The notes: a model not told the origin generated them from the letters alone. Counted from the stretch's first letter, positions 8,321 to 15,860 are shown. The stretch is DNA of 44,596 bases from Candidatus Harrisonbacteria bacterium RIFCSPHIGHO2_02_FULL_40_20 (GCA_001818675.1 MHJF01000011.1:1-44596), one strand, 5' to 3'. Made by a program: numbers and translations.

Positions 8321-8776
8321 ATGAAAAGATTTTTTGTTGTTGTTGGGCTTTTTGTCATATTTTTGATTGTTTCTGTTTTGTTTGTATCAGTAAGAGAAAC
8401 AAAAGAAGGGTTAACGGTTAGTAAGGTTAAGATTGGTTTAGCGGCTTTTGATGTGGAGGTGGCAGATACCGCTTTTTTGCAGACTAAGGGGCTTTCGGGC
8501 CGAGAATCATTGCCTAAAAATTACGGCATGCTTTTTATTTTTGATGACTTACAGAAACGCAGTTTTTGGATGAAAGATGTCCAATTTCCATTGGATTTTG
8601 TTTGGATAAGAGATAACAAGGTTGTTGGCATGGTTTATGGGGCAGAACCGGAAGTAGGCGATAATTTAACTATCTATGAATCTCCGGAGCTGGTGGATAT
8701 GGTTTTGGAAGTGAATGCCGGAGAGCTCACTAATTATGGGATTAAGATAGGAGACGCCGTTATTATAAATTTTTAA
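8321..8776 (+). CDS. DUF192 family exported protein
   Basis: This 151-residue protein has an N-terminal hydrophobic signal/anchor (FFVVVGLFVIFLIVSVLFV) and a single DUF192 domain. Family hallmarks visible are TKGLSGRESLP, GMLFIF, SFWMKDVQFPLDFVWI and VLEVNAGELTNYGIKIGD. DUF192 proteins are small beta-barrel proteins of unresolved function, usually secreted. A TATAAT 6 nt upstream of the ATG implies a leaderless transcript. It sits between spoU and gap. Confidence 0.85.
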   Translation: MKRFFVVVGLFVIFLIVSVLFVSVRETKEGLTVSKVKIGLAAFDVEVADTAFLQTKGLSGRESLPKNYGMLFIFDDLQKRSFWMKDVQFPLDFVWIRDNKVVGMVYGAEPEVGDNLTIYESPELVDMVLEVNAGELTNYGIKIGDAVIINF

Positions 8777-8798
8777 TTATTAGTATAATAAAGTTATT

Positions 8799-9839
8799 AT
8801 GGCAAAAATAGCAATCAATGGTTTTGGGAGGATCGGCCGATTATTTTTTCGGCAGGCTTTTGGTAAAAAAGGTTTAGAGATAGCGGCGATTAATGATTTG
8901 GGCGACATTGAAAATCTGGCGTATCTATTAAAATATGATTCGGTTTATCGGACTTATGATAAAGAAGTGAAATTTAAGCGCGATGCGGGTGGCGTTGGCG
9001 GAGAGCTGATAGTGGATGGAAAGAGCATTAAAGTTATTCAGGAGAAAGAGTTGGGGAAATTGCCGTGGAAGGAGATGAAAATTGATGTGGCAATAGAAGC
9101 AACGGGCGCTTTTGAATCTTTTGAAAAATCAGCGCCGCATGTAATTTCGGCAGGAGCCAAGAGGGTGGTGATTTCCGCTCCGGCGAAAGACGCAGAGGGC
9201 GTGGCTGGCGGACGGACTATTCTTTTGGGAGTGAACGAAGATCAATTTAAAACCTGTAAAGTTTCCTCTAATGGTTCTTGCACCACTAATGCTACTGCTC
9301 CGGTGGCGGCTATTATGCACGAAGCCCTTGGCATTCAAAAAGCTTTCTTAGCCTCTACCCATGGTTATACCGCCACTCAAAATTTAGTGGATGGGCCGAC
9401 CAGAGGAAAAGATTTTCGCCGCGGGCGCGCGGCGGCAGTGAATATCGCTCCGTCTTTTACCGGAGCGGCAATTTCTGTTACTCGGGGTATTCCGGAATTA
9501 GCAGGAAAGTTTGATGGTATTGCTTTGCGCGTTCCGATTGTTACGGGTTCTTTGGCGGATTTTACTTTTTTAACTAAGAAAAGAACTTCGGTTGAGGAAG
9601 TGAATGAAATTTTTAAGAAAGCGGCAAAATCCGCGCGTTGGAAAGGAATTTTGGGAGTAACGGAAGATCAATTGGTTTCTTCCGATATCATTGGCATGGA
9701 TTACGCCGCGATGGTGGATCTTCAATATACGAAAGTTGTTGATGGCGATTTAGTAAAAGTTCTGGCTTGGTATGACAATGAGTGGAGTTATGTTACTACG
9801 CTTGTTCAGCACGTAATGAAAGCGGCGGAAAATTTGTGA
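8799..9839 (+). CDS. gap: Glyceraldehyde-3-phosphate dehydrogenase
   Basis: A 346-residue GAPDH. The N-terminal NAD-binding fold begins AINGFGRIGRLFFR. The catalytic cysteine is in SSNGSCTTNATAP, the partner histidine is in STHGYTATQ, and the C-terminal WYDNEWSY is conserved. It converts glyceraldehyde-3-phosphate to 1,3-bisphosphoglycerate in glycolysis and is normal in length. TATAAT (8784-8789) lies 9 nt before the ATG with no SD. It opens a run of carbohydrate genes (rpiB, rpe, tkt, pfkB-type kinase, fba) suited to a combined lower-glycolysis and non-oxidative pentose phosphate route. Confidence 0.95.
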   Translation: MAKIAINGFGRIGRLFFRQAFGKKGLEIAAINDLGDIENLAYLLKYDSVYRTYDKEVKFKRDAGGVGGELIVDGKSIKVIQEKELGKLPWKEMKIDVAIEATGAFESFEKSAPHVISAGAKRVVISAPAKDAEGVAGGRTILLGVNEDQFKTCKVSSNGSCTTNATAPVAAIMHEALGIQKAFLASTHGYTATQNLVDGPTRGKDFRRGRAAAVNIAPSFTGAAISVTRGIPELAGKFDGIALRVPIVTGSLADFTFLTKKRTSVEEVNEIFKKAAKSARWKGILGVTEDQLVSSDIIGMDYAAMVDLQYTKVVDGDLVKVLAWYDNEWSYVTTLVQHVMKAAENL

Positions 9840-9985
9840 AGCCGCACATTATTATTTATTATCTTACTCTTTTTGGAGTTGCGGCGGTGGTTGCGGCGAG
9901 TTTTATAAATTTGGGCAAGGCGTTAGAGAACCAGTATTTAGCCGTAGAGCAGGCAAGGCGATTGGAAATTGAGTCCTCTAGGTAG
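9836..9985 (+). CDS. Small single-span membrane protein coupled to gap
   Basis: A 49-residue ORF starts at a GTG overlapping the gap stop (GTGA). It has one membrane segment (IIIYYLTLFGVAAVVAASFI) and a short charged helix (ENQYLAVEQARRLEIES). The overlap suggests translational coupling. It is unrecognised; part of it is in the ORF track in frame, but starting inside gap. The call rests on the overlap, the TM segment and the clean stop before the next promoter. Confidence 0.5.
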   Translation: MKPHIIIYYLTLFGVAAVVAASFINLGKALENQYLAVEQARRLEIESSR

Positions 9986-9992
9986 TGTAAAC

Positions 9993-10025
9993 TTGACTTA
10001 AAGATTATCTTAAGATAATCTTTAA
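9993..10025 (+). promoter_or_regulatory. Promoter with 28-bp perfect palindromic operator for the TA pair
   Basis: TTGACT (9993-9998) is followed by a perfect 28-nt palindrome (9998-10025; half-site TTAAAGATTATCTT) that covers the -10 region. It ends 2 nt before the antitoxin ATG. It is the likely autoregulatory operator. Confidence 0.7.
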
Positions 10026-10027
10026 TT

Positions 10028-10282
10028 ATGACTAAAATAGCTGGACTAAAAGAGTTGCGGGAAAATACCGAATCTTATATCAAATCCATTCAAAAGGGAG
10101 ATTCTTTTGTGATCGTTAGGCGATCTAAGCCTGTATTTAAAATAACCCCGATTAGCGAAGAAGACGAAATCTGGGAAGATGTTGTGGATTTTACGAAAAT
10201 CAAGAAAGGCGGCCTTCCGTTGAAGGAGGCGCTTGTTAAGGTTCATTCATGGACAAGTTCGAAAAAGCATTCAAAAAGTTAA
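10028..10282 (+). CDS. Phd/YefM-type antitoxin
   Basis: An 84-residue type II antitoxin. The N-terminal DNA-binding part resembles Phd/YefM (LKELRENTESYIKSIQKGDSFVIVRRSKPVFKI). The C-terminal tail (WEDVVDFTKIKKGGLPLKEAL) should wrap the toxin. Its last codons overlap the toxin start by 34 nt, as is usual for such operons. The large palindrome upstream is a likely binding site for this protein alone or with the toxin (inference from the family). Confidence 0.82.
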   Translation: MTKIAGLKELRENTESYIKSIQKGDSFVIVRRSKPVFKITPISEEDEIWEDVVDFTKIKKGGLPLKEALVKVHSWTSSKKHSKS

Positions 10283-10491
10283 TTGTTCAAGAACAGCGTC
10301 AGTTAAAAGAAATCCTAGCCCAGTTAGAAGCTGGGTTTTTTAAAAATCTGGATATTAAGAAATTGAAGGGAACGGAGGATATTTTTCGAGTCCGTAAAGG
10401 TAATTTGAGGATTATTTATCAAAAAAGAGATGGCGAAGTATTTTTACTTAAGTTGAGCCGCCGTTCGGAGAAAACTTATCGGAACTTGTGA
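10249..10491 (+). CDS. RelE/ParE-superfamily toxin
   Basis: An 80-residue toxin with the RelE/ParE core KKLKGTEDIFRVRKGNLRIIYQ and a terminal LLKLSRRSEKTYRN. Family members cut mRNA on the ribosome (RelE-like) or poison gyrase (ParE-like). The Arg/Tyr-rich core favours RelE, but the sequence alone does not settle it. It overlaps the antitoxin gene by 34 nt. A terminator-like hairpin lies inside the ORF at 10317-10341. Confidence 0.8.
   Translation: MDKFEKAFKKLIVQEQRQLKEILAQLEAGFFKNLDIKKLKGTEDIFRVRKGNLRIIYQKRDGEVFLLKLSRRSEKTYRNL
10317..10341 (+). terminator. Terminator-like hairpin inside the toxin ORF
   Basis: AGCCCAGTT, loop AGA, then AGCTGGG and six T. The stem is about 7 bp with GU closing pairs and a U-run, within codons for AQLEAGFF. 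It could attenuate toxin transcription or be a coincidence of codons. Confidence 0.4.
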
Positions 10492-10506
10492 TACAATAAG
10501 CCCATA

Positions 10507-10974
10507 ATGATTATATATTTAGCCACAGACCATGCGGGGTTTGAATTAAAAGAAAAAGTTAAGGATTGGCTTGTTAAAAATGGTTATGAAGTTAAAGACT
10601 TCGGTTCTTTTCAGTTAGATGAAAAAGATGATTATCCGGATTTTGTGAAAAAGGCGGCGGAAGCTGTGAGTGAATGCGAAAAAGGTAGCCCTTCGACAGG
10701 CTCAGGGCAAAAATGCCGTGCCGTCATTTTTGGCGGAAGCGGGCAGGGCGAGGCAATGGTGGCTAATAGATATAAAGGAGTGCGAGCCGCGGTTGTGTAT
10801 AAATATGACGAAGACATTATTAAGCTTTCGCGGGAACATAATGATGCGAATATTTTATCTTTAGGCGCGCGGTTTATCAAAGAAAAAGACGCGTTAAAAG
10901 CAGTAAAGTTATGGTTAGAAACGCCATTTTCCGGAGATGAGAGGCATATTCGAAGAATTTTGAAGATAGATTAG
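10507..10974 (+). CDS. rpiB: Ribose-5-phosphate isomerase B with REP insertion
   Basis: A 155-residue RpiB/LacAB-family isomerase interconverting ribose-5-P and ribulose-5-P. Family motifs are ATDHAGFELKEKV, VIFGGSGQGEAMVANR and REHNDANILSLGAR. The active-site loop has Gly where E. coli RpiB has Cys, with a Glu three residues after SGQ. That is the arrangement known from the mycobacterial subtype, which uses Glu as base. A REP-like palindrome at 10688-10708 adds about 9 residues (GSPSTGSGQ) before CRAVIFGG. TACAAT lies 9 nt before the ATG. Confidence 0.9.
   Translation: MIIYLATDHAGFELKEKVKDWLVKNGYEVKDFGSFQLDEKDDYPDFVKKAAEAVSECEKGSPSTGSGQKCRAVIFGGSGQGEAMVANRYKGVRAAVVYKYDEDIIKLSREHNDANILSLGARFIKEKDALKAVKLWLETPFSGDERHIRRILKID
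10688..10708. repeat. REP-like palindrome in rpiB
   Basis: CCCTTCGACAGGCTCAGGGC, an almost exact copy of the spoU repeat at 8070-8090. It is translated here in another frame (SPSTGSGQ). Confidence 0.78.
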
Positions 10975-10986
10975 AGTTTGCGGCTA

Positions 10987-11016
10987 AAACATAAATTTTT
11001 TAAGAAATTTATGTTT
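10987..11016 (+). terminator. Hairpin after rpiB
   Basis: AAACATAAATTT and AAATTTATGTTT form a 12-bp stem around a 6-nt loop. A second, weaker hairpin with a U-run (AACAATC, GATTGTTTT) follows at 11021-11042. Confidence 0.5.
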
Positions 11017-11051
11017 GCCCGAACAATCGTTCCTGATTGTTTTAGGGAGAA

Positions 11052-11078
11052 TTGACAAATTTTAGTTTTTTATATAAT
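11052..11078 (+). promoter_or_regulatory. Promoter of the SD-led unknown gene
   Basis: TTGACA (11052-11057) and TATAAT (11073-11078) with a 15-nt spacer. The 80-nt leader contains the hairpin CTTCAGC-TAGTG-GCTGAAG (11112-11130) and ends in AAAGGAGG, 8 nt before the ATG. Confidence 0.6.
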
Positions 11079-11164
11079 ATATATTTAGTTTTTTAAATCT
11101 GGCGAGTCGAGCTTCAGCTAGTGGCTGAAGTTAGGCGAGCCGCAAAATAAAGGAGGTGACCCAA

Positions 11165-11773
11165 ATGGGGAACCTAATCAAGGAGACGCCGTACTCTGAA
11201 ATTACGGCAACGCTGGAGGCGCTTCAGGCTTTGGGTGTGGAGCGGCGGCATTTTGAGGCAGTCAGAAAAGATCCAACGTTAGCTTCATCAGTGGCACAGG
11301 CGATTATCGCCGGATATATTTTGGCAGACCCGATAAAAGCGATTTTCCCCACCTCCGTAGACTACTCCAAGTCTCTAGCCCAGATGATCAAATCTTGTAA
11401 TTTAAATTGGGTTAACCCCAACATCACCGAAGCTCACTTTCCCAAAGGGAAAGCTGGAGGTAAAGCAGAGTTCAACCTCGAATTCTTTCACCCCAACAAA
11501 GTGATGTCTTCCGATCAAATCTTGATCGAGATGAAGAATCGAAAACTCCGACCTGCCGAGCTTCCAATGGGTCTCGCTTTTGCAGAAAAATACCCCGAAG
11601 AACAGAGAAAGGGTCCCATAGTGATTTTTGGTTCTATGTGGCGGGGCTGGCGTGCCCATCGGCTCGTTCCGTATCTTTACAGTATTTCCGGCAGGCGTTA
11701 TCTGCGTCTGTATTGGTTTGAGGATGGCTGGGATGTGGGCTATTGGTTTCTTGCAGTGCGCGAGCCTGCCTGA
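11165..11773 (+). CDS. Conserved CPR-type hypothetical protein, SD-led
   Basis: A 202-residue soluble protein starting MGNLIKETPYSEITATLEAL. The helical N-terminal half includes LGVERRHFEAVRKDPTLAS and AQAIIAGY. The C-terminal part is rich in Trp, Arg and Tyr (MWRGWRAHRLVPYLY, LRLYWFEDGWDVGYWFLA). I recall similar N-termini in hypothetical proteins of other CPR genomes, but no function. The ATG at 11165 is chosen over the track's GTG because AAAGGAGG lies 8 nt before it. The last codons (REPA stop) fall inside a CCTGCC palindrome, so the natural C-terminus may have been altered. A strong terminator follows. Confidence 0.65.
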   Translation: MGNLIKETPYSEITATLEALQALGVERRHFEAVRKDPTLASSVAQAIIAGYILADPIKAIFPTSVDYSKSLAQMIKSCNLNWVNPNITEAHFPKGKAGGKAEFNLEFFHPNKVMSSDQILIEMKNRKLRPAELPMGLAFAEKYPEEQRKGPIVIFGSMWRGWRAHRLVPYLYSISGRRYLRLYWFEDGWDVGYWFLAVREPA

Positions 11774-11784
11774 CGGTAGGCAGG
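11765..11784. repeat. CCTGCC palindrome at the end of the unknown gene
   Basis: CCTGCCTGACGGTAGGCAGG, an imperfect inverted repeat related to the perfect copies at 17140-17159 and 25899-25914. It supplies the stop codon of the 11165-11773 gene. Confidence 0.7.
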
Positions 11785-11814
11785 GTCTAGTCCAGTGGAC
11801 TGTTGGAAAAGTTA

Positions 11815-11849
11815 AGCCCGCAAGATGAAGATCTTGCGGGCTGTTTTTT
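11815..11849 (+). terminator. Rho-independent terminator
   Basis: AGCCCGCAAGAT, loop GAAG, ATCTTGCGGGCT, then GTTTTTT. The 12-bp stem is perfect. It ends the 11165-11773 transcript. Confidence 0.9.
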
Positions 11850-11910
11850 AAATGATGAATTTCAAAAAGAACATTACTGTGTCGTTATGTTGGAGCGGAA
11901 GAATAGATAG

Positions 11911-11944
11911 ATCCAAGTGCTATCCTATAGGATAGCACTTGGAT
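11911..11944. repeat. 34-bp perfect palindrome
   Basis: The half-site ATCCAAGTGCTATCCTA is followed by its exact reverse complement. The core GCTATCCTATAGGATAGC recurs exactly at 21089-21106. Both are intergenic. It could be a protein-binding site or a mobile palindrome. Apart from this and the terminator, I see nothing else between 11774 and 12021. Confidence 0.7.
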
Positions 11945-12021
11945 ATGCGAAGTTTTTATTATAAAGGAATTTTAGGTCTTAGTCCGGTAAGATGTCTCTC
12001 TAAGATGTTATACTTAATGAA

Positions 12022-12675
12022 ATGCAAATAATCCCAGCAATTAACACAAAAAATTTTAAAGAAGCGAAAAAACAGATAGAAATTGCGTCGCAAGTTGTGC
12101 CCGCTGGCGGAGTAATCCACATTGACGTCACGGATGGTAAATTTACTTCTAATATCACTTGGGGTGATCCACAAGAATTACAAGAACTGCTGACTAGTTA
12201 TAAATTATTGATTGCTAATTTTGAAATTCATTTAATGGTGAATAATCCTGAAGAGGTGATTGAAGATTGGGCAAAAACCAGATTATTCGGAAGAATTATT
12301 GTGCATTTAGAATCAATGAAAGATTCGGAGTATATTTTGAGTCGTTGCCGAAAATATGGGTCGGAACCGGTATTGGCGATTAATCCGACTACGGATGTGA
12401 AAAAATTAGAACCTTATTTAGATAAATTTCCGGCTTTTCAGATTTTGGCTGTTACGCCGGGTTTGGCAGGGCAAAAGTTTAATGTCGAAGTTATTCACAA
12501 AATCAAGTTTTTAAAGAAAGCGGCGCCGGGTGTTAAAATAGAAGTAGATGGCGGAATCAACTTAGAGACTGCTAAATTATGTAAGGAGGCAGGAGCGGAT
12601 ATAGTAGTGTCAGCGTCTTATATATTAAATAGCGATAATCCGAAGGAGGCATATGCTAAGTTAAGCGGGATTTAA
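12022..12675 (+). CDS. rpe: Ribulose-phosphate 3-epimerase
   Basis: A 217-residue TIM-barrel epimerase interconverting ribulose-5-P and xylulose-5-P. Family motifs: HIDVTDGKF (metal ligand and catalytic Asp), EIHLMVNNP, AVTPGLAGQKF and IEVDGGIN near the phosphate site. The enzyme usually has MDG and HLMI/V, so this copy is divergent but keeps the key residues. TATACT ends 7 nt before the ATG with no SD. It feeds the split transketolase encoded next. Confidence 0.88.
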   Translation: MQIIPAINTKNFKEAKKQIEIASQVVPAGGVIHIDVTDGKFTSNITWGDPQELQELLTSYKLLIANFEIHLMVNNPEEVIEDWAKTRLFGRIIVHLESMKDSEYILSRCRKYGSEPVLAINPTTDVKKLEPYLDKFPAFQILAVTPGLAGQKFNVEVIHKIKFLKKAAPGVKIEVDGGINLETAKLCKEAGADIVVSASYILNSDNPKEAYAKLSGI

Positions 12676-12676
12676 G

Positions 12677-12790
12677 TCAAAATTCAAAAGGTAAAATGCA
12701 AAAGTTCAATTCAAAATTCAAAAGCTTAATTGTGTTAATTTTTAATTTTAACTTGTAATTTTGACTTTTGATTTTTGAGTTTTGAATTTT
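12677..12790. repeat. Degenerate heptanucleotide array, rpe-transketolase spacer
   Basis: Units such as CAAAATT, CAAAAGG, TAAAATG and CAAAAGT change to TTGACTT, TTGATTT, TTGAGTT and TTGAATT. They keep a 7-nt phase across nearly the whole spacer, with the second half roughly inverse to the first. It ends at the tkt ATG. Confidence 0.7.
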
Positions 12791-13654
12791 ATGATTGATC
12801 CTATTCACGATAAAAAACTTAAGTATTTAGAAGAACTGGCGAATAAAGTTCGTCAGTCTATTATTGAGATGCTGGTAGAGGCGGGTTCGGGACACTCGGC
12901 TGGGCCGTTGGGAATGGCGGATATTTTTACGGCTTTATATTTTCATGTTTTAAAGCATAATCCGAAAAAACCAGATTGGCCGGATCGGGATCGTTTAGTT
13001 TTATCCAACGGCCATATTTGTCCGGTGCGATATGCAGCTATGGCTCACGCGGGATATTTTCCTTTGGCAGAACTAAAAACTTTGCGGAAAATCAATTCCC
13101 GTTTGCAGGGGCATCCCCATAGAACAGCTTTGCCCGGAGTGGAAACCACTTCTGGCCCTTTGGGTTCGGGGCTTTCACAAGCCGTGGGTATGGCGTTGGC
13201 GGCGAAGATGGATAAAAAGAAATATCAAACTTATTGTATTGTCTCGGATGGGGAGCATGATTCCGGCAATACTTGGGAGGCAGTAATGTTCGCCGCTAAA
13301 TACAGATTGAATAATCTGACCGCGATTATGGATCGGAACAATATCCAAATAGACGGGTATACGGAGGATATTATGCCCTTAGAATCTTTGCGCAAGAAAT
13401 ATGAATCTTTTAACTGGCATGTTTTAGAAATTGACGGACATAGCATTGAGCAGTTTGTGGACGCGGTGAATGAAGCGCATGCTATTTATGAAGCGCCGAC
13501 TATGATTATTGCCCATACGATTCCGGGCAAAGGCGTAAGTTTTATGGAGCGGGATTATTTGTGGCATGGCAAACCGCCGACTAAAGAACAGGCCGAGGCG
13601 GCTTTAAAAGAACTGCGGACATTGCAGGAAAAAATACAAAGTAAGCATAAATGA
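12791..13654 (+). CDS. tktA: Transketolase N-terminal subunit (TPP-binding)
   Basis: A 287-residue N-terminal half of a split transketolase. The early motif GSGHSAGPLGMADIFTALYF, the active-site region SNGHICP and the TPP/Mg motif SDGEHDSGNTWEA followed by MDRNNIQIDG are all present. It joins the C-terminal subunit (13651-14649) to transfer two-carbon ketol units in the non-oxidative pentose phosphate pathway. The ATG at 12791 replaces the track's TTG. Its stop overlaps the next start (ATGA), so the two halves should be made in equal amounts. Confidence 0.92.
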   Translation: MIDPIHDKKLKYLEELANKVRQSIIEMLVEAGSGHSAGPLGMADIFTALYFHVLKHNPKKPDWPDRDRLVLSNGHICPVRYAAMAHAGYFPLAELKTLRKINSRLQGHPHRTALPGVETTSGPLGSGLSQAVGMALAAKMDKKKYQTYCIVSDGEHDSGNTWEAVMFAAKYRLNNLTAIMDRNNIQIDGYTEDIMPLESLRKKYESFNWHVLEIDGHSIEQFVDAVNEAHAIYEAPTMIIAHTIPGKGVSFMERDYLWHGKPPTKEQAEAALKELRTLQEKIQSKHK

Positions 13655-14649
13655 TTAATTCGGACGCAAAATTAAATTCTAAAATTTTTGATGCTGATGT
13701 TGAACAACGCGCCACTCGCGAGGGTTATGGAGAGGGTTTGCTTATTGCCGGCGCGGAAAATCCGAATGTGGTGGTGTTGAGCGCTGACCTTACCGAGTCC
13801 ACGCGAGCAGAAGCTTTTTCTAAAAAGTTTCCCGACCGATTTTTTGAAATGGGAGTAGCGGAACAAAATATGGCGGCGGTTGCGGCTGGCTTAGGCGTTT
13901 CCGGAAAAATCCCTTTTATTTCTTCTTATTCTACTTTTTCTCCGGGAAGAAATTGGGAGCAGATCAGAACTACCATTTGTTATAACGATTCTAATGTGAA
14001 AATTGCCGCGCATCATGCCGGATTAATGACTGGCCCGGATGGCGCCACTCATCAAAATAATGAAGATATTGCGATTATGCGGGTTTTGCCGAATATGCGG
14101 GTTTTTGTTCCCTGCGATGCGCTGGAAGCAAAAAAAGCGACGATTGCCGCAGCCAAAATTACCGGGCCGGTTTTCATCCGTTTTAGCCGTGAAAAAAGCC
14201 CTATTATAACAACTGAAGAAACGTCGTTTGTTCCCGGGAAATCAATTTTGGTTTGGAAGTCGGTTAAGCCGCAGGTTGCAATCATTGCTTGCGGATTTTT
14301 GCTTCATAATGCTTTAAAAGCGGCCGCCGAATTAGAAAAAGAAAAAATTTATTCTTTGGTTATCAATATGTCGACCATTAAGCCATTGGATGAAAAGGCG
14401 GTTGTGGATGCGGCGAAAAAATGCGGAGCAGTGGTGACAGTAGAAGAGCATCAGATTTATGGCGGGCTTGGCGGAGCAGTGGCGGAAGTTTTAGCAAGAA
14501 AATATCCTGCGCCTATGGAATTTATTGGCTTGCAGAATACTTTTGGCGAATCCGGCGCGCCAAAGGATTTGGTGGAAAAATATGGCATGGGAGTCAAGGA
14601 TATTAAAGAAGCGGTAGAAAAAGTTTTAAAGAGAAAGAGTACGGAATAA
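13651..14649 (+). CDS. tktB: Transketolase C-terminal subunit
   Basis: A 332-residue partner of the previous gene, containing the pyrimidine-binding and C-terminal domains. Seen are REGYGEGLLIAGAENPNVVVLSADLTESTRAEAF, the catalytic-Glu region FFEMGVAEQNMAAVAAGL, and HHAGLMTGPDGATHQNNEDIA. The C-terminal domain has VVTVEEHQIYGGLGGAVAEVLA. It starts at the ATGA overlap. Split transketolases (or 1-deoxyxylulose synthase relatives) are common in CPR; the order of the halves and the neighbours favour transketolase. Confidence 0.92.
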   Translation: MINSDAKLNSKIFDADVEQRATREGYGEGLLIAGAENPNVVVLSADLTESTRAEAFSKKFPDRFFEMGVAEQNMAAVAAGLGVSGKIPFISSYSTFSPGRNWEQIRTTICYNDSNVKIAAHHAGLMTGPDGATHQNNEDIAIMRVLPNMRVFVPCDALEAKKATIAAAKITGPVFIRFSREKSPIITTEETSFVPGKSILVWKSVKPQVAIIACGFLLHNALKAAAELEKEKIYSLVINMSTIKPLDEKAVVDAAKKCGAVVTVEEHQIYGGLGGAVAEVLARKYPAPMEFIGLQNTFGESGAPKDLVEKYGMGVKDIKEAVEKVLKRKSTE

Positions 14650-14724
14650 ATAAAACTATTTTTCGCTTTGTATTGCGGTGCGAGTTTTTTGTTAGTAAAA
14701 ACGGATGTGGTAAAATTGATAGTA

Positions 14725-15750
14725 ATGAAAGATATAATCGCTATTGGTTCAGCCACTAGAGATAATTTTTTGGAGTCGGATTATCAGATGATTGATTGGC
14801 CGGATACGCCTTCAAAAAAGGCCTTGGTTTTTCCCTTTGCGGAAAAGATTGGCGTTAAAAAGTTTTATTCTACTATTGGTGGAAATTCGGCTAATGCTAG
14901 CGTAACTTTTGCTAGGCAAGGTTTTAAAACTGCGTGTTTCGCGAAATTAGGCAAAGATCTAGCGGGGAAAGAATTGATTAGTTATCTTAAAAAAGAGGGC
15001 GTGGCTACTAAATTGGCGGTTTATTCCGACGAGAAGCCGACGGCTTACTCTGTTTTATTATTAAGCGGCGGCGAACGGACAATTTTGGGATACCATGGCG
15101 CCTCTGATACCGTAGTTTTAGAAGATTTTAATTTGAAAAAATTAAAAAGTCGTTGGTGGTATTTGTCTTTAGCCGGAGAATCTGACAAGGTTTATCCAGA
15201 TTTAATAAAATTTGCCCGCGAAAATAAAATTAAAGTCGCTTTTAATCCTAGCGGCCATCACATTAAGCATCGTCGCCAGGAGATTTTAGATTCTTTAAAG
15301 GATTTATCTTTTTTGGTTTTAAATGATGGCGAGGCTGCCGAGTTAGTCGGAATATCTTTTGAGAAAGAAAAAGAAGTTTTTAAAAAATTGGATAATTTGA
15401 TGCCGGGTATTGTGGCGGTTACTAAGGGTCCTGCCGGGGTGGCGGTTTCTGACGGAAAAAATATTTATCACGCCGGAGTTTTTAAGGAAAAAATTATCGC
15501 TGATAGAACAGGAGCTGGAGATTCCTTCGGTTCTGGTTTTGTGGCCGGATTAATGAATTTTGAACTAAGCACTAAGAACTTAGAACTTAGAACAGAAGCA
15601 ATTCAATACGCCATCCGTTTGGCAACTGCTAATGCTACTTCTGTTGTAGAGCATATCGGCGCCACCGAAGGAATTTTGACGAGAGAGCAGTTTGAGCAAG
15701 ATCCAAGATGGAAAGATTTAAATATACAGGTGGAAAGTTTATCCCGCTAG
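14725..15750 (+). CDS. PfkB-family carbohydrate kinase
   Basis: A 341-residue ribokinase-fold kinase. The N-terminal GG region is STIGGNSANASVTFARQG, and the C-terminal catalytic anion-hole motif is DRTGAGDSFGSGF with Asp as base. The sugar substrate cannot be read out. Given its neighbours (tkt, rpe, fba) a phosphosugar or ribose/fructose kinase role is plausible. The ATG at 14725 fits MKDIIAIGSATRD and follows TAAAAT by 8 nt. Residues near 280-290 (FELSTKNLELRTEA) come from a heptamer array, and the final codons SR-stop lie in the TIR of a palindromic element. Confidence 0.85.
   Translation: MKDIIAIGSATRDNFLESDYQMIDWPDTPSKKALVFPFAEKIGVKKFYSTIGGNSANASVTFARQGFKTACFAKLGKDLAGKELISYLKKEGVATKLAVYSDEKPTAYSVLLLSGGERTILGYHGASDTVVLEDFNLKKLKSRWWYLSLAGESDKVYPDLIKFARENKIKVAFNPSGHHIKHRRQEILDSLKDLSFLVLNDGEAAELVGISFEKEKEVFKKLDNLMPGIVAVTKGPAGVAVSDGKNIYHAGVFKEKIIADRTGAGDSFGSGFVAGLMNFELSTKNLELRTEAIQYAIRLATANATSVVEHIGATEGILTREQFEQDPRWKDLNIQVESLSR
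15561..15595. repeat. Heptamer array inside the PfkB kinase gene
   Basis: Successive units TGAACTA, AGCACTA, AGAACTT, AGAACTT, AGAACAG. The 35-nt array lies in an open frame and encodes ELSTKNLELRTE. Confidence 0.7.
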
Positions 15751-15860
15751 AGACAATTAAACTTTAATTATGTATTTAATGAATAAACAACTAGCGTTAG
15801 TCGACGTTAAGCAATCAAGATGCGGATGCGCTTTTTTAAGCGCATCCTGTCTCTAACGGG
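15743..15860. repeat. Palindromic element filling the gap between stop and start (family CCCGTTAGA)
   Basis: The TIRs are CCCGCTAGAGACA and TGTCTCTAACGGG (one GU-compatible mismatch), 118 bp overall. It has an internal hairpin GGATGCGCTT/AAGCGCATCC near the right end. The left TIR holds the stop of the kinase gene and the right TIR abuts the next ATG. It is a close analogue of 38226-38340. Confidence 0.75.

Noticed and set aside
10670-10864. Plus-strand ORF of 64 residues in another frame of rpiB
   Set aside because: It overlaps a well-supported enzyme gene; its LRQAQGK peptide is only the REP read in another frame.
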